The notes under the pieces were generated by a model. It was given only the letters and a program-made list of their open reading frames with translations, ran no database searches and was not told the origin of the DNA. Shown here in pieces: positions 7,086 through 14,996 of a stretch of 27,615 nucleotides of DNA (positions are counted from its first letter, which is position 1; each line of letters starts with the position of its first letter). The stretch lies in contig JBBQKP010000020.1 in the NCBI GenBank assembly GCA_038326995.1, positions 1-27,615 on the forward strand. The letters are read 5' to 3'. The DNA is from JBBQKP01 sp038326995 (lineage in GTDB: Bacteria > Planctomycetota > Phycisphaerae > Tepidisphaerales > Tepidisphaeraceae). The position numbers and the translations under genes were made by a program.

Positions 7086-8267
7086 TTGAACGTTCTCCAT
7101 GTCATTTCCGGTATCGACAAAATTAATGGCGGCCCGACCATTGCTTTGCTCGGCCTGATACGTGCACAAAAAAATGCAAGCATCGACGCACCTCTCATTC
7201 CCCGCGTCGTCCCCCGCGTGATCGCGGCGTTCGCGCGACCCGAGGCCTTGATTGATGCGGCCGACTTTCGCGATGCGGGAATCGAAACCACACTCGTCGG
7301 CCCGGTATCACGACTCATCCGCGGCTATCACTCGTCGCTTCACGCATCGCTTACGAAGCAAATCCAAACCGCAGACGTCGTGCACATTCACGCCGTGTGG
7401 GAGCCGATCCAGATCATCGCGGCCCGCGTTGCGAAGAAGATGAACAAGCCCTATGTGCTCACGCCGCACGGAATGCTGGGCGACTGGGCGATGTCGCGCA
7501 GGCCGATGGTCAAGCGAATGCTCGGCGTGTTGGGCGCGGACAGTCTGATCAACAATGCGACAAGACTTCACGCGACGACGACGATCGAACAGGCACAACT
7601 CCTACGGCGTTTTCCGCAGGGCTCTGTTGTGCTGGAACCCAACGGCCTCGACACGTCCGAGTTCCAGGTGCTTCCGCCGCGCGGGTTTTTACGCGATCGC
7701 TTTGCGGCGCTCAAACAATCGAAAATTCTGCTGCACCTGGGCCGAGTTTCAGAGCAGAAAGGCCTGCACGTGCTGCTTCCGGCGATCGCCTCGCTCGGCC
7801 CGGATTTTGCGGAGTGGACACTGGTGATCGTCGGGCCCGACGGCGGCGCTTACGAACAGGCGCGGCGGCGCGAGGCACGTGAACTCGGCATCGCCGACCG
7901 TGTCATTTTTGCCGGCCCGATGTTCGGCTCCGACCGCATCGCGGCCCTTCGCGACGCGGATCTTTTCGCTCTCGCATCGCATCAGGAGAATTTCGCGATC
8001 GCCGTTCTCGAAGCCATGGCCGCGGGTTTGGCGGTGGTGGTGAGCGACAATGTCATGTTGCACCCGACGATCACGCAGGCACGTGCGGGCGGTATTTCGC
8101 CGCTTTCGGTGGAAGCTGTTTCGCGCGAACTTTCCAGATGGATGAAGGACGAATCGCTGCGCAAAGAGGCCGGCCAGCGCGGGCGTCAGCTGGCGATGAC
8201 AGAGTTCGACTGGAACAACATCGCGATTCGCTGGGCGAAGCATTATGCGGACATTATTTCTAGATAA
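7086..8267 (+). CDS. Glycosyltransferase, GT4 family
   Basis: A 393-residue GT-B fold enzyme expected to move a sugar from a nucleotide sugar in polysaccharide or glycolipid synthesis on the cytoplasmic membrane face. The N-terminal domain begins MNVLHVISGIDKINGGPTIA, with the acceptor-side GGP loop at 15-17, and contains LTPHGMLGDWAM (125-136), common in exopolysaccharide transferases. The C-terminal domain has LHLGRVSEQKGLHVLLPA (216-233) and the donor-binding E-x7-E motif ENFAIAVLE (301-309) followed by AMAAGLAVVVSD. The start is TTG at 7086, judged from the family N-terminus; the ATG nearby is out of frame. No ribosome site is visible. It stands alone, with no neighbouring polysaccharide genes, so sugar and acceptor cannot be inferred. 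Confidence 0.87.
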   Translation: MNVLHVISGIDKINGGPTIALLGLIRAQKNASIDAPLIPRVVPRVIAAFARPEALIDAADFRDAGIETTLVGPVSRLIRGYHSSLHASLTKQIQTADVVHIHAVWEPIQIIAARVAKKMNKPYVLTPHGMLGDWAMSRRPMVKRMLGVLGADSLINNATRLHATTTIEQAQLLRRFPQGSVVLEPNGLDTSEFQVLPPRGFLRDRFAALKQSKILLHLGRVSEQKGLHVLLPAIASLGPDFAEWTLVIVGPDGGAYEQARRREARELGIADRVIFAGPMFGSDRIAALRDADLFALASHQENFAIAVLEAMAAGLAVVVSDNVMLHPTITQARAGGISPLSVEAVSRELSRWMKDESLRKEAGQRGRQLAMTEFDWNNIAIRWAKHYADIISR

Positions 8268-8331
8268 CACTTCAGCCGAGTGCACTTCAAGCACACCTAT
8301 GTGTAAATAGCTGTGCCACGCAACGCCGTGC

Positions 8332-8415
8332 GCCGGGTGCCACGTTTTGTGTATTCGCAAAGCGTGCGGTTCGCCCGACGGCTCGGCCACGCTCTGGAGT
8401 ATCAGAACGTAGCAC
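8332..8415. repeat. 84-bp direct repeat, copy A
   Basis: Begins GCCGGGTGCCACG and ends ATCAGAACGTAGCAC. By hand alignment it differs from copy B (8546-8629) at five positions. Inside it, 8341-8366 can form a stem CACGTTTTG / CAAAGCGTG, paired throughout if one T-G wobble is allowed. Confidence 0.9.
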
Positions 8416-8430
8416 TCCAAACGATTAACG

Positions 8431-8489
8431 CACAGGTCGGAGACCTGTGCCACCATGATAATTTTGGTGGCACCGGTCTCTGACCGGTG
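8431..8489. repeat. Palindrome pair, inward-facing units with covarying stems
   Basis: The left palindrome is CACAGGTC-GGA-GACCTGTG (8431-8449). The right palindrome is CACCGGTC-TCT-GACCGGTG (8471-8489). Between them GTGCCACC (8447-8454) and GGTGGCAC (8466-8473) form a third inverted repeat around an 11-nt loop. The stems differ between units by a paired A-T to C-G change. Confidence 0.92.
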
Positions 8490-8545
8490 TTCTGTCTGCG
8501 AGGGTAAAAGTCAGAGAGTTTCCCGGAATCAAAGCGCGATCGAGC

Positions 8546-8629
8546 CGGGTGCCACGTTTTGTGTATTCGCAAAGCGTGCGGTTCGGCCCACGGCTCGGGC
8601 ACGCTCTGGAATATCAGAACGTAGTACCC
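8546..8629. repeat. 84-bp direct repeat, copy B
   Basis: Second copy of the element at 8332-8415, same orientation, 214 bp away. It keeps the GTGCCACG start, the stem-loop with loop TGTATTCG, and the ATCAGAACGTAG end. Differences cluster in the GGTTCGGCCCACGGCTCGGG part. Confidence 0.9.
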
Positions 8630-8703
8630 GGTTTGAATTCCGCGCACAGCATTGCGTGTCACCCCGAAAAATCTTCACTGCGTTCGGCTGAGCTAATACT
8701 TTC

Positions 8704-9969
8704 TTAGCTTGTTCCACTCATCGACCTGACGGCCCGCCGCCACACCCATTCAACCGGGCCGACGGAAAATTTCGACAACCAGATTTTTGAAAAGAGCACG
8801 TTGATCACCCACACGACGATCGCAACGACGAGCAGTTGCGATCGGCCCATCGAGGCGAAATAGCCAAGCCCGTATCCGTAGAAGAACGCCGTGCATAGCA
8901 GCGACTGCAGCAGATAGTTGGACAGTGCCATTTTGCCGACACGTTCGAGCGCGTTGGTCAATTTCCCCGCGATCGGAAACCAAAGCGAGACAAGGCCTTT
9001 CGAGTACGCGATCGCAGTCAGTACCGCGGTGAGCAAGAATAAGGGGTAGACAATCATGACATGCACCATAGGCGAATCGGCATACCGACGATTCATGTCC
9101 GAGATCGCAATTGCACCGGCCGTGCCCAGGACGAAACAGACTGCACTTAGTACGACGTGCAAGCGCGTGGGCCTGTTCGTAAACCAGCCCGCGCCGTGCA
9201 GCGCCATGCCCAGCAGCATCAGCCCCAGCACGTAAGGCCCGGTGAAGAGAAGGCCTACGCTCTGCATGTAGAATGCGGTCGGAAGTCGCTGCTCGAACTG
9301 CTGGTGGTACGTGCCGGTGTAGGCCGCGATCTCGCTCGCGACCTCGGCCGCACTGTGAATCATTTCGTCTTCCGAAGCCGCCAGGCTTTCACCGCTTGGC
9401 TCGAGCATCATCACAGCGCCCAGAAGCACCACGAGCAGCGTCGGGAGAATCAGCAAAACACTCGCGGCCGAGATCAGCCAGAGCCTTCTCCGTCTCACAC
9501 ACCAGATCGCGATCAGGCCGACGACGGCGTAACTAAACAAAATGTCTCCGTACCAGACGAAATAAGCGTGGATCAGACCGATGATCGCCAGCACGATGAG
9601 CCGAAGTGATTGCGACTTTCGAACCTCGCCGACCGTCCGCCACATCAATTGCCCGTGCTGGCTCTGGATGGCCAGGCCCGCGCCGAACAACATCGCGAAG
9701 ATCGAAATAAATTTTCCCTCGGCAAAAATAACGCAGAAGTAACGCACGATGCCGTCCGCGCCTTGGAGGTTCGCCCACGCCGCGCCGGGATACATTGATG
9801 CGGCCGAATACGGTGCGTAATACGCGATCTCGGGCATCGCAAAACTGACGATGTTCATGAGCAGGATGCCCAGAACCGCGACGCCGCGAAGAAAATCGAT
9901 CGACAACTGCCTTGCGGAATTTACATCAACCGAACCATTATTTTGCTCAGTTCTCTCGATGTCTGACAT
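8704..9969 (-). CDS. DUF418-family polytopic membrane protein
   Basis: A 421-residue inner-membrane protein. The N-terminal signature RQLSIDFLRGVAVLGILLMNIVSF and the C-terminal GPVEWVWRR (sharing the family's GP-x-E-x-x-W-R ending) are typical of DUF418/YeiB-like proteins, whose function is not established. Roughly nine to ten hydrophobic segments are visible, for example VRYFCVIFAEGKFISIFAMLFGAGLAI, LIVLAIIGLIHAYFVW and LWLISAASVLLILPTLLVVLLGAVMM. A soluble loop rich in Glu and Ala lies between SGESLAASEDE and TGTYHQQFEQ. The ATG at 9969 fits the signature; in-frame ATGs at 9993 and 10005 would add 8 or 12 residues, and longer frames would overlap the divergent hydrolase gene. No Shine-Dalgarno is visible. 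Confidence 0.85.
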   Translation of the reverse strand: MSDIERTEQNNGSVDVNSARQLSIDFLRGVAVLGILLMNIVSFAMPEIAYYAPYSAASMYPGAAWANLQGADGIVRYFCVIFAEGKFISIFAMLFGAGLAIQSQHGQLMWRTVGEVRKSQSLRLIVLAIIGLIHAYFVWYGDILFSYAVVGLIAIWCVRRRRLWLISAASVLLILPTLLVVLLGAVMMLEPSGESLAASEDEMIHSAAEVASEIAAYTGTYHQQFEQRLPTAFYMQSVGLLFTGPYVLGLMLLGMALHGAGWFTNRPTRLHVVLSAVCFVLGTAGAIAISDMNRRYADSPMVHVMIVYPLFLLTAVLTAIAYSKGLVSLWFPIAGKLTNALERVGKMALSNYLLQSLLCTAFFYGYGLGYFASMGRSQLLVVAIVVWVINVLFSKIWLSKFSVGPVEWVWRRAVRSMSGTS

Positions 9970-10068
9970 GCGATGAACTTGATCGAAAGACATTTGAACG
10001 TCCATTATTGCAGATTGATCCACCGGGCAGTACGCCAATTCGGCAATCGCGCGTATGATCAAAACCAC

Positions 10069-10881
10069 ATGATGCCAGTTATCCTTCATCACGGTTTTCT
10101 CTCGGGCCACGGCGCTACGTTGGCTTCGCTGCCAGGCGTTCGCACCTTCTCAGGCGGCATCGAGCGGGCGATCACCGATCGCGGTCATCCGCTGCTCGTC
10201 ACACGCGTGCACGCCACACAGTCGATCGCCCACCGTGCCGCGCAGCTTAAATCTCAGGTGATGACCTATTTGCTGAGCCGTAAAAACAGCTCGTTGTCTT
10301 CATCGCGATGCATCATCGTGGCGCACTCCATGGGCGGACTGGACACGCGGCACATGATTTCGCACCTGGGCATGGCCGACCACGTCGCCGCCGTGATTAC
10401 GCTTTGCACGCCCCACCGCGGCACGCCTTTCGCCGACTGGCTTTTGCATCACACCAATCGCATACCTCTCGCCTCCAGATTACTTAACGTGCTGGGATTG
10501 AACTGGCCGAGCCTGCGCGACCTGACGTGCGCCTCGATGAAGCAGTTTAACCTCGACACGCCTGACGCACCGGGAGTGGAGTATTTTTCCGTCGCGGGTG
10601 TGACCAATCGAATTTCGGTTCCAAAGTTCATGTTCCACACGCACGAAATGATCCGCGCTTCCGAGGGTGAGAACGACGGCATCGTGTCGGTGAAATCTGC
10701 GAAATGGGGCAAGTATCTCGATACCTGGCCTGTCGATCATCTCTACGCGATCAACCGCCGCATCACACTCGCGTCCATCGTCGGCGGAGACATCGCACAT
10801 CGTTACAGCGCGCTCCTGGATCAGGTCGGCATGACACTCAACGGAACGAATCTGCACGGAGCCTCGGCGAAGACGGCATGA
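10069..10881 (+). CDS. Lipase-like alpha/beta hydrolase
   Basis: A 270-residue alpha/beta hydrolase related to true bacterial lipases (triacylglycerol lipase family). Seen: oxyanion-hole HHGFLSG (7-13), nucleophile elbow AHSMGG (85-90) with Ser87, the CTPHRGTPFADW segment (113-124) as in lipases' 'PH.G...AD', acid residue Asp203 in ENDGIVSV, and His224 in VDHLYAI. These make a plausible Ser-Asp-His triad. No signal peptide follows either ATG at 10069 or 10072, so the enzyme may be cytoplasmic or exported by another route. A start at 9973 is less likely because it would sit 3 bp from the divergent DUF418 start, leaving no promoter room. The TIM-barrel gene follows after 14 bp and is likely co-transcribed. 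The substrate is unknown. Confidence 0.83.
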   Translation: MMPVILHHGFLSGHGATLASLPGVRTFSGGIERAITDRGHPLLVTRVHATQSIAHRAAQLKSQVMTYLLSRKNSSLSSSRCIIVAHSMGGLDTRHMISHLGMADHVAAVITLCTPHRGTPFADWLLHHTNRIPLASRLLNVLGLNWPSLRDLTCASMKQFNLDTPDAPGVEYFSVAGVTNRISVPKFMFHTHEMIRASEGENDGIVSVKSAKWGKYLDTWPVDHLYAINRRITLASIVGGDIAHRYSALLDQVGMTLNGTNLHGASAKTA

Positions 10882-10895
10882 AGCCATAAAGGGAA

Positions 10896-11825
10896 ATGAA
10901 GCCTCATCGCATCATGAACACGTTTCTGTTTTCTGTTCTCGCACACTCCCTTTCGACCGACATCCGCCAGGCCGCTTCGCAGTCACGCACACTCGGATTC
11001 GACGCGATTGAGTTTCCCGTCGCGCACATGCCCGGCGAACTCTCGTCGACCGGATTTCGCGAGCTTCGTCACCTCATCGCCGCACAAAGGCTTGAACTGC
11101 AGGCACTTCATCTCACACTGCCGGGCAAGGGCTTTATGCCCGATACCGCCGTGCGCGGACGAACCTCGGTCGACATAGACCGCGCACTCGATCTCGCCGA
11201 ACAGGCCATGCAGGTCTGCAGGCAGTCGGGCGCGAAGCAGCTCGTCATCGACGTGGGTCTTCTGCCGCGCGGCCGCGTAACGCCGCCGCGAAAGCGAATT
11301 ACCTCCCAGCTCGCCGGGGCATTAATCCTTCCCGACACCGCCGTTCAGGAAGTCGAAGTCGATGCCGTGCCGCTCGACACGCAGGCGATCGCGTCGGTCG
11401 ATGCCGCGATGATCGAACTCGGCAACCGCGCGGATCGCGCGGGCGTGATGATCTGTCTCACGACCTCACTCTCGCCGATCGTATCGCTCGCCGATGCGCT
11501 GGCCCGGGTGGATTGTCCGTGGTTCTTTGTGAGCATCGACACCGCCGCCGTCATTCGCGAGGGCACGCAGTTTTCAGACGCGTTCAATATGTTCCCGCCG
11601 CGAAAAATCGCGCACGTTCGAGCGCAGGACGTCGTTCGCGGAGACGCCGGCCTGACACGCCCGACGATCATCGGCCGCGGTGATGTTCCGTGGCGTGAAC
11701 TTCTCAGCTTGCTACGCGAAGCGGACTATTTGGGGTCAATCCTGATCGAAACGACCGATCTTCCCGACCGCACCGCCGCCGCTCGCGCGGGTCTTGCGCA
11801 GCTTCGCGCCATCGCCGCGACGTGA
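10896..11825 (+). CDS. TIM-barrel sugar phosphate isomerase/epimerase-like protein
   Basis: A 309-residue protein of the xylose-isomerase-like TIM barrel (AP-endonuclease 2) superfamily. It shows SRTLGFDAIEFPV (about 30-42) as the first strand-loop, ELQALHLTLPGKG (about 67-79), AKQLVIDVGL, PWFFVSIDTAAVIREG (strand 6), KIAHVRAQDVVRGD (strand 7), GRGDVPWRELLSLLREADYLGSILIET (the family's typical strand 8) and a helical end. Metal-binding Glu/Asp/His residues are only partly evident: E38, D216-like and H-V-R-A-Q-D are candidates. AAGGG lies just before the ATG at 10896 (spacing only 2 nt); an ATG at 10914 is an alternative. It probably shares a transcript with the lipase-like gene. Substrate and reaction cannot be named. 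Confidence 0.72.
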   Translation: MKPHRIMNTFLFSVLAHSLSTDIRQAASQSRTLGFDAIEFPVAHMPGELSSTGFRELRHLIAAQRLELQALHLTLPGKGFMPDTAVRGRTSVDIDRALDLAEQAMQVCRQSGAKQLVIDVGLLPRGRVTPPRKRITSQLAGALILPDTAVQEVEVDAVPLDTQAIASVDAAMIELGNRADRAGVMICLTTSLSPIVSLADALARVDCPWFFVSIDTAAVIREGTQFSDAFNMFPPRKIAHVRAQDVVRGDAGLTRPTIIGRGDVPWRELLSLLREADYLGSILIETTDLPDRTAAARAGLAQLRAIAAT

Positions 11826-11948
11826 AAACCTGCTGGTCAGACGGTCGTTGCGGCAAGCCTTAAGTGCCTGCTATTGCTTCCAGACATTGCCGAATGTTAC
11901 GCCCTGCCGCTTGCGTCACGACCGGCGGTTGGCCGATAGTAAGAAGAT

Positions 11949-13250
11949 ATGGGTTTGGTGTGGATCAATGTCGAAACGAGAATTGCTATTAAGCTGCTGG
12001 CGATCAGCCTGCTTTTTGGCGTACTCATTGTTGGTTGCTCAACAAACACACCTACGCCGGTTGCCGCGCGATCCGCACCGATTGCTGGCGCACTGACCGG
12101 CGAATCGCCGCGACCGGGCCTGATGGTTGCTCGGACAATCGCAGCACCGCCAGTGTCAGCTCATCATCAACCGCCCGACTTCGTCGATTCGCGAACGAGT
12201 GTGGTGTTGAGCTTTGATTCTCCCGCCGACGCGGTTTTTGTTCTTGCGAATTCGTGCAGCGTCGCGAGGCAAACTGATGAGAAGGCCGGCTCGTTTCTCG
12301 ATGTCGCGGGTGAAGAGTTGAAGATCGGGTTCAGGATCGGTGCGGCGGTTCGCGGCAGAGCGTTCCCCGCAAACTGGACGGCCGTCGCACTTCGCGTTCG
12401 ATCGCCTCAGGCTTCCACCACAGTCGCCACACTCCTTGACGTTTCGGGCAAGCCGATTTCAAAGAGCGAGTCGATTTTGACTACGCCGCAAGGTTGGACC
12501 AACGTCGTCGTCAACATTCCCGAAGATTTTCCGCAGAATGATGTCGAAGGGCTCGTGCTTGAAGTTCGAGTTCAAAATCAATCCGCGCCTTCGAATTCGA
12601 GTGTGATTAAAGCGTCGATCGACGATGTGGTGCTGCTCGACAACAATCGTTCGGTTCGCACCACCGGCCTAAGCGTGCTTCGCCGCGGAACGGTGTGGCG
12701 CGTTGCATCAGACGATCTTGCGGAGTTCGTCGGGTCAGAGCTATCAAGCGCCAACCCTCTTCGACTCATCGAATGGTCTAAGTCGCGGGTCGTGTTTCAA
12801 TCGCTTCGCGACCCGACGCGGTTTGTTTCGATCGATCATCTGGGTAGACGCTTCGACGGCGGCGAGTATCGATTTGTCGGCAAAGGGCAGTCGAAGTCGA
12901 CGTGGCGACTCGCGCATCTTTCGCCCGGCGTGGTCGAGATCGATCCGGATCAGGGCCGGGTCGAGCGGCAAGCACCGGGCGACTTAAATCAGGACGGCTA
13001 CGACGAATCGCGCGGCAGTTATCGCGTTCATGCCCTTGCAGGCCGAATCGATATTCGCATGGCCCCGCGATCCGTCGGGTTGGATAATGCGGTCATCGAA
13101 ATCACCGGATTTGAGCACGCGCAGGAAGTGCTGGCGAGTGTTTCGGGCCAGGTCGTTCGGCGGGTGGATCGCTCGACCAGCGGCGCGGTTCTGGTCGAAC
13201 TGGAGACAAGAGTCGAGATGCCGATCGTATTGCAGTTGCGGGCGAAATGA
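11949..13250 (+). CDS. Putative lipoprotein with a beta-rich domain and a Ca-loop-like motif
   Basis: A 433-residue protein of unknown function. The N-terminus has a hydrophobic stretch KLLAISLLFGVLIVG ending in the lipobox IVGC with Cys30, followed by STNT, so it is probably a lipoprotein anchored after signal peptidase II cleavage. Residues about 75-210 alternate beta-strand patterns and end SIDDVVLLDN, a signature often seen in carbohydrate-binding-like jelly-roll domains. Residues 344-353 read GDLNQDGYDE, resembling the DxNxDGxxD calcium loop of dockerins/EF-hands, in a second beta-rich region. The start ATG at 11949 follows AAGAAGAT, a weak ribosome site. It is convergent with gatC, 30 bp away. 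A sugar- or matrix-binding role is only a guess. Confidence 0.7.
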   Translation: MGLVWINVETRIAIKLLAISLLFGVLIVGCSTNTPTPVAARSAPIAGALTGESPRPGLMVARTIAAPPVSAHHQPPDFVDSRTSVVLSFDSPADAVFVLANSCSVARQTDEKAGSFLDVAGEELKIGFRIGAAVRGRAFPANWTAVALRVRSPQASTTVATLLDVSGKPISKSESILTTPQGWTNVVVNIPEDFPQNDVEGLVLEVRVQNQSAPSNSSVIKASIDDVVLLDNNRSVRTTGLSVLRRGTVWRVASDDLAEFVGSELSSANPLRLIEWSKSRVVFQSLRDPTRFVSIDHLGRRFDGGEYRFVGKGQSKSTWRLAHLSPGVVEIDPDQGRVERQAPGDLNQDGYDESRGSYRVHALAGRIDIRMAPRSVGLDNAVIEITGFEHAQEVLASVSGQVVRRVDRSTSGAVLVELETRVEMPIVLQLRAK

Positions 13251-13280
13251 CCTGGCAAGTTGCTTAATTTACTCAAAAGC

Positions 13281-13595
13281 TTAGCCCGCGCTGTCTTCGT
13301 CGCCGCCGATGACTTTGGGTACTTTGAAAAACGGATCATCGCGATCGGGCGCGTTGGCCAGGACTTGCTCTGTCGAAAACATCGGCCCGATCACATCCTC
13401 GCGTAGCACGTTCGTCAGCGGCAACGGATGAGCCGTCGGCTCGACGCCCGTGACATCTACCTCGCGCAGTTTGTCGACATACCCGAGAATTTTGTCCAGC
13501 TCACTCGCATACCGCGGCAAACGATCTTCAGGAATCGCCAACCGTGCGAGCTTTGCGACGTGTCGGACTTGATCGATCGTGATCTTTTCTGGCAT
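13281..13595 (-). CDS. gatC: Asp-tRNA(Asn)/Glu-tRNA(Gln) amidotransferase subunit C
   Basis: GatC is the small stabilising subunit of the GatCAB amidotransferase, which converts misacylated Glu-tRNA(Gln) or Asp-tRNA(Asn) to the amide. The 104 residues match the family length and pattern: ITIDQVRHVAKLARLAIPEDRLPRYASELDKILGYVDKLREVDVTGVEPTAH, then LREDVIGP, and FFKVPKVI near the end. The start ATG at 13595 is clear from the family N-terminus. gatA and gatB are not adjacent on either side, so the subunits are encoded elsewhere. It converges with the lipoprotein gene. Confidence 0.94.
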   Translation of the reverse strand: MPEKITIDQVRHVAKLARLAIPEDRLPRYASELDKILGYVDKLREVDVTGVEPTAHPLPLTNVLREDVIGPMFSTEQVLANAPDRDDPFFKVPKVIGGDEDSAG

Positions 13596-13692
13596 AGCCC
13601 GAATCTAACGCGTGCGATGGAGTTCTCCAATCGAGGAGCAAGGCTTGTGCTCTGTCACACCTAAAAAATGGGTAATTCTGAAATGATTAATG

Positions 13693-13733
13693 CACAGGTC
13701 GGAGACCCGTGCCACCGAAACGGTGAAGGTGGC
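13693..13733. repeat. Palindrome of the CACAGGTC family with one-base stem mismatch
   Basis: CACAGGTC-GGA-GACCCGTG (13693-13711) is a copy of the 8431 palindrome with one stem mismatch. GCCACC (13711-13716) and GGTGGC (13728-13733) form the accompanying inverted repeat, so a second unit is truncated. The preceding bases GATTAATG match GATTAACG before the 8431 copy. The rest of 13596-13852 shows no gene. Confidence 0.82.
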
Positions 13734-13852
13734 ATAGCTATTCGAGAATCAAAATGTGACGAAGCATGTGCCTGCTGTAGGCTCGCGAGATCTTCGGCCA
13801 TGCTTACACATTGCTCACACTTTCTTCGTGCTTTGTAGCTATCATCGCGAAC

Positions 13853-14962
13853 ATGAAAAAAATAGTTGCTTCATTGTCGGTGCTGCTTTGTGCCCTGTCC
13901 CTTTCTCAGGCACAGGTCAGCCAGGCACAGGTCAGCCAGGCGCAGGTCAGTCTGGCGCAGGTCAGTCAGGCGCAGGTCAATCAGGCGCAGGTCAATCAGA
14001 TCGTCAACTCAGCCGAGCCTGTGAACACGATCGCGTTTGGTTCTTGCTTTCGTGAGACGAGGGCCGCGCCGATCTTCGACACGATCTTCAAGGCCGCCCC
14101 CGATGTTTTCATTTTTCTGGGCGATAATGGCTACATCGATCCAACAGATCAGTCGATGCTCGACGCCGGATACGCCCGGCTCGGACAGATTCCCGCACTC
14201 AAAAACTTGATGACGCAAACCAAAGTGCTGGCGACATGGGACGACCACGAATTTGGCATCAATGATGCGGGCAAGGAAAACCCGATCAAAATCGAAAGCC
14301 AGAAGGCGTTCCTCGACTTCTGGGGCGACGCACCAAACTCCGCGCGTCGGGGCCGGCCGGGGGTTTACGAAAGCTACTCGTTCGGGCCCGAAGGCCGGCG
14401 TGTGCAGGTCATTCTTCTGGACACGCGATATTTTCGCGATGCGCTGGAAATCGCACCCGACGTCAAACCAAAAACATACGTCTCGTCGACCAATCCCGCC
14501 GCGACGATTCTGGGCCGCGAGCAGTGGGCGTGGCTCGAAGAACAGATGAAGCAGCCGTGCGATGTACGGATCATCGCGAGCTCGATCCAGGTCATTCCGC
14601 AGGAGCACCGATTCGAAAAATGGCTGAACTTTCCGCTGGAACAAAAACGGCTGTTTGATCTGATCGGAAAGACGCAGACCGCAGATTCAACAACGCGAAC
14701 CATCCTGATCTCGGGCGATCGACACTCCGGCGAGTTTAGCGTCGCAAAAGACGTCTCGCCCAAGCCGATTTACGAAGTGACCAGCAGCAGTCTGAATAAC
14801 TCCTCAGGCAAATTCAAACAAGAGCCCAACCGCTACCGGCAAGGGCCGCTGATTACGGTGAATCATTTCGCGCTCATGCGATTCGACTGGGCGAGCAAAG
14901 CCGTCGTCGTCGAACTCGTCGGCGAAGACGGCACGGTTCTGTCGAGCATGAAAATCGATTGA
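13853..14962 (+). CDS. PhoD-like alkaline phosphatase/phosphodiesterase, exported
   Basis: A 369-residue metallophosphoesterase of the PhoD type, probably releasing phosphate from organic phosphate outside the cytoplasm. Residues 1-21 are a signal peptide (MKKIVASLSVLLCALSLSQA). Six QAQVS/N-type pentapeptides follow (19-48). The catalytic domain has AFGSCF (61-66), FLGDNGY (88-94), TWDDHEFG (128-135), LLDTRYFRD (188-196) and SGDRH (287-291), the metal-binding Asp/Asn/His blocks of PhoD. It is shorter than Bacillus PhoD (about 550 residues) and lacks its N-terminal Fn3-like domain, but such short forms are common. No twin-arginine motif is seen, so Sec export is likely. The ATG at 13853 starts the signal peptide; no ribosome site is visible. 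Confidence 0.88.
   Translation: MKKIVASLSVLLCALSLSQAQVSQAQVSQAQVSLAQVSQAQVNQAQVNQIVNSAEPVNTIAFGSCFRETRAAPIFDTIFKAAPDVFIFLGDNGYIDPTDQSMLDAGYARLGQIPALKNLMTQTKVLATWDDHEFGINDAGKENPIKIESQKAFLDFWGDAPNSARRGRPGVYESYSFGPEGRRVQVILLDTRYFRDALEIAPDVKPKTYVSSTNPAATILGREQWAWLEEQMKQPCDVRIIASSIQVIPQEHRFEKWLNFPLEQKRLFDLIGKTQTADSTTRTILISGDRHSGEFSVAKDVSPKPIYEVTSSSLNNSSGKFKQEPNRYRQGPLITVNHFALMRFDWASKAVVVELVGEDGTVLSSMKID
13907..13996 (+). repeat. Tandem 15-bp repeat (6 units) inside the PhoD-like gene
   Basis: The unit CAGGCGCAGGTCAGT and close variants occur six times in a row without interruption (13907, 13922, 13937, 13952, 13967, 13982), encoding QAQVS x3, LAQVS, QAQVN x2. A partial seventh follows (CAGATCGTC). 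Units 1 and 2 are identical, as are units 5 and 6, suggesting slippage or recombination duplication. Confidence 0.95.
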
Positions 14963-14996
14963 CCTTTTGTCCGACGGTTTTTCCGCGTCCACAAGA

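Larger units (their letters stand above)
8268..8703. other. Repeat-dense intergenic region (436 bp)
   Basis: The space between the glycosyltransferase gene and the convergent DUF418 gene is mostly repeats: an 84-bp element at 8332-8415, a palindrome pair at 8431-8489, and a second copy of the 84-bp element at 8546-8629. Reading frames crossing it are translations of the repeats. No gene or clear terminator was seen. Confidence 0.8.

Noticed and set aside
7749..8456. Minus-strand frame of 235 codons over the glycosyltransferase 3' end
   Set aside because: It begins in a palindrome and continues antisense to a well-supported GT4 gene. The peptide shared with the frame at 8402-8662 is only the translated 84-bp repeat.
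8268..8703. CRISPR array
   Set aside because: The repeats are palindromes and an 84-bp pair with no regular spacers and no cas genes.
9970..10110. Long N-terminal extension of the DUF418 gene
   Set aside because: It would overlap the divergent hydrolase start, and family similarity begins only after the ATG at 9969.
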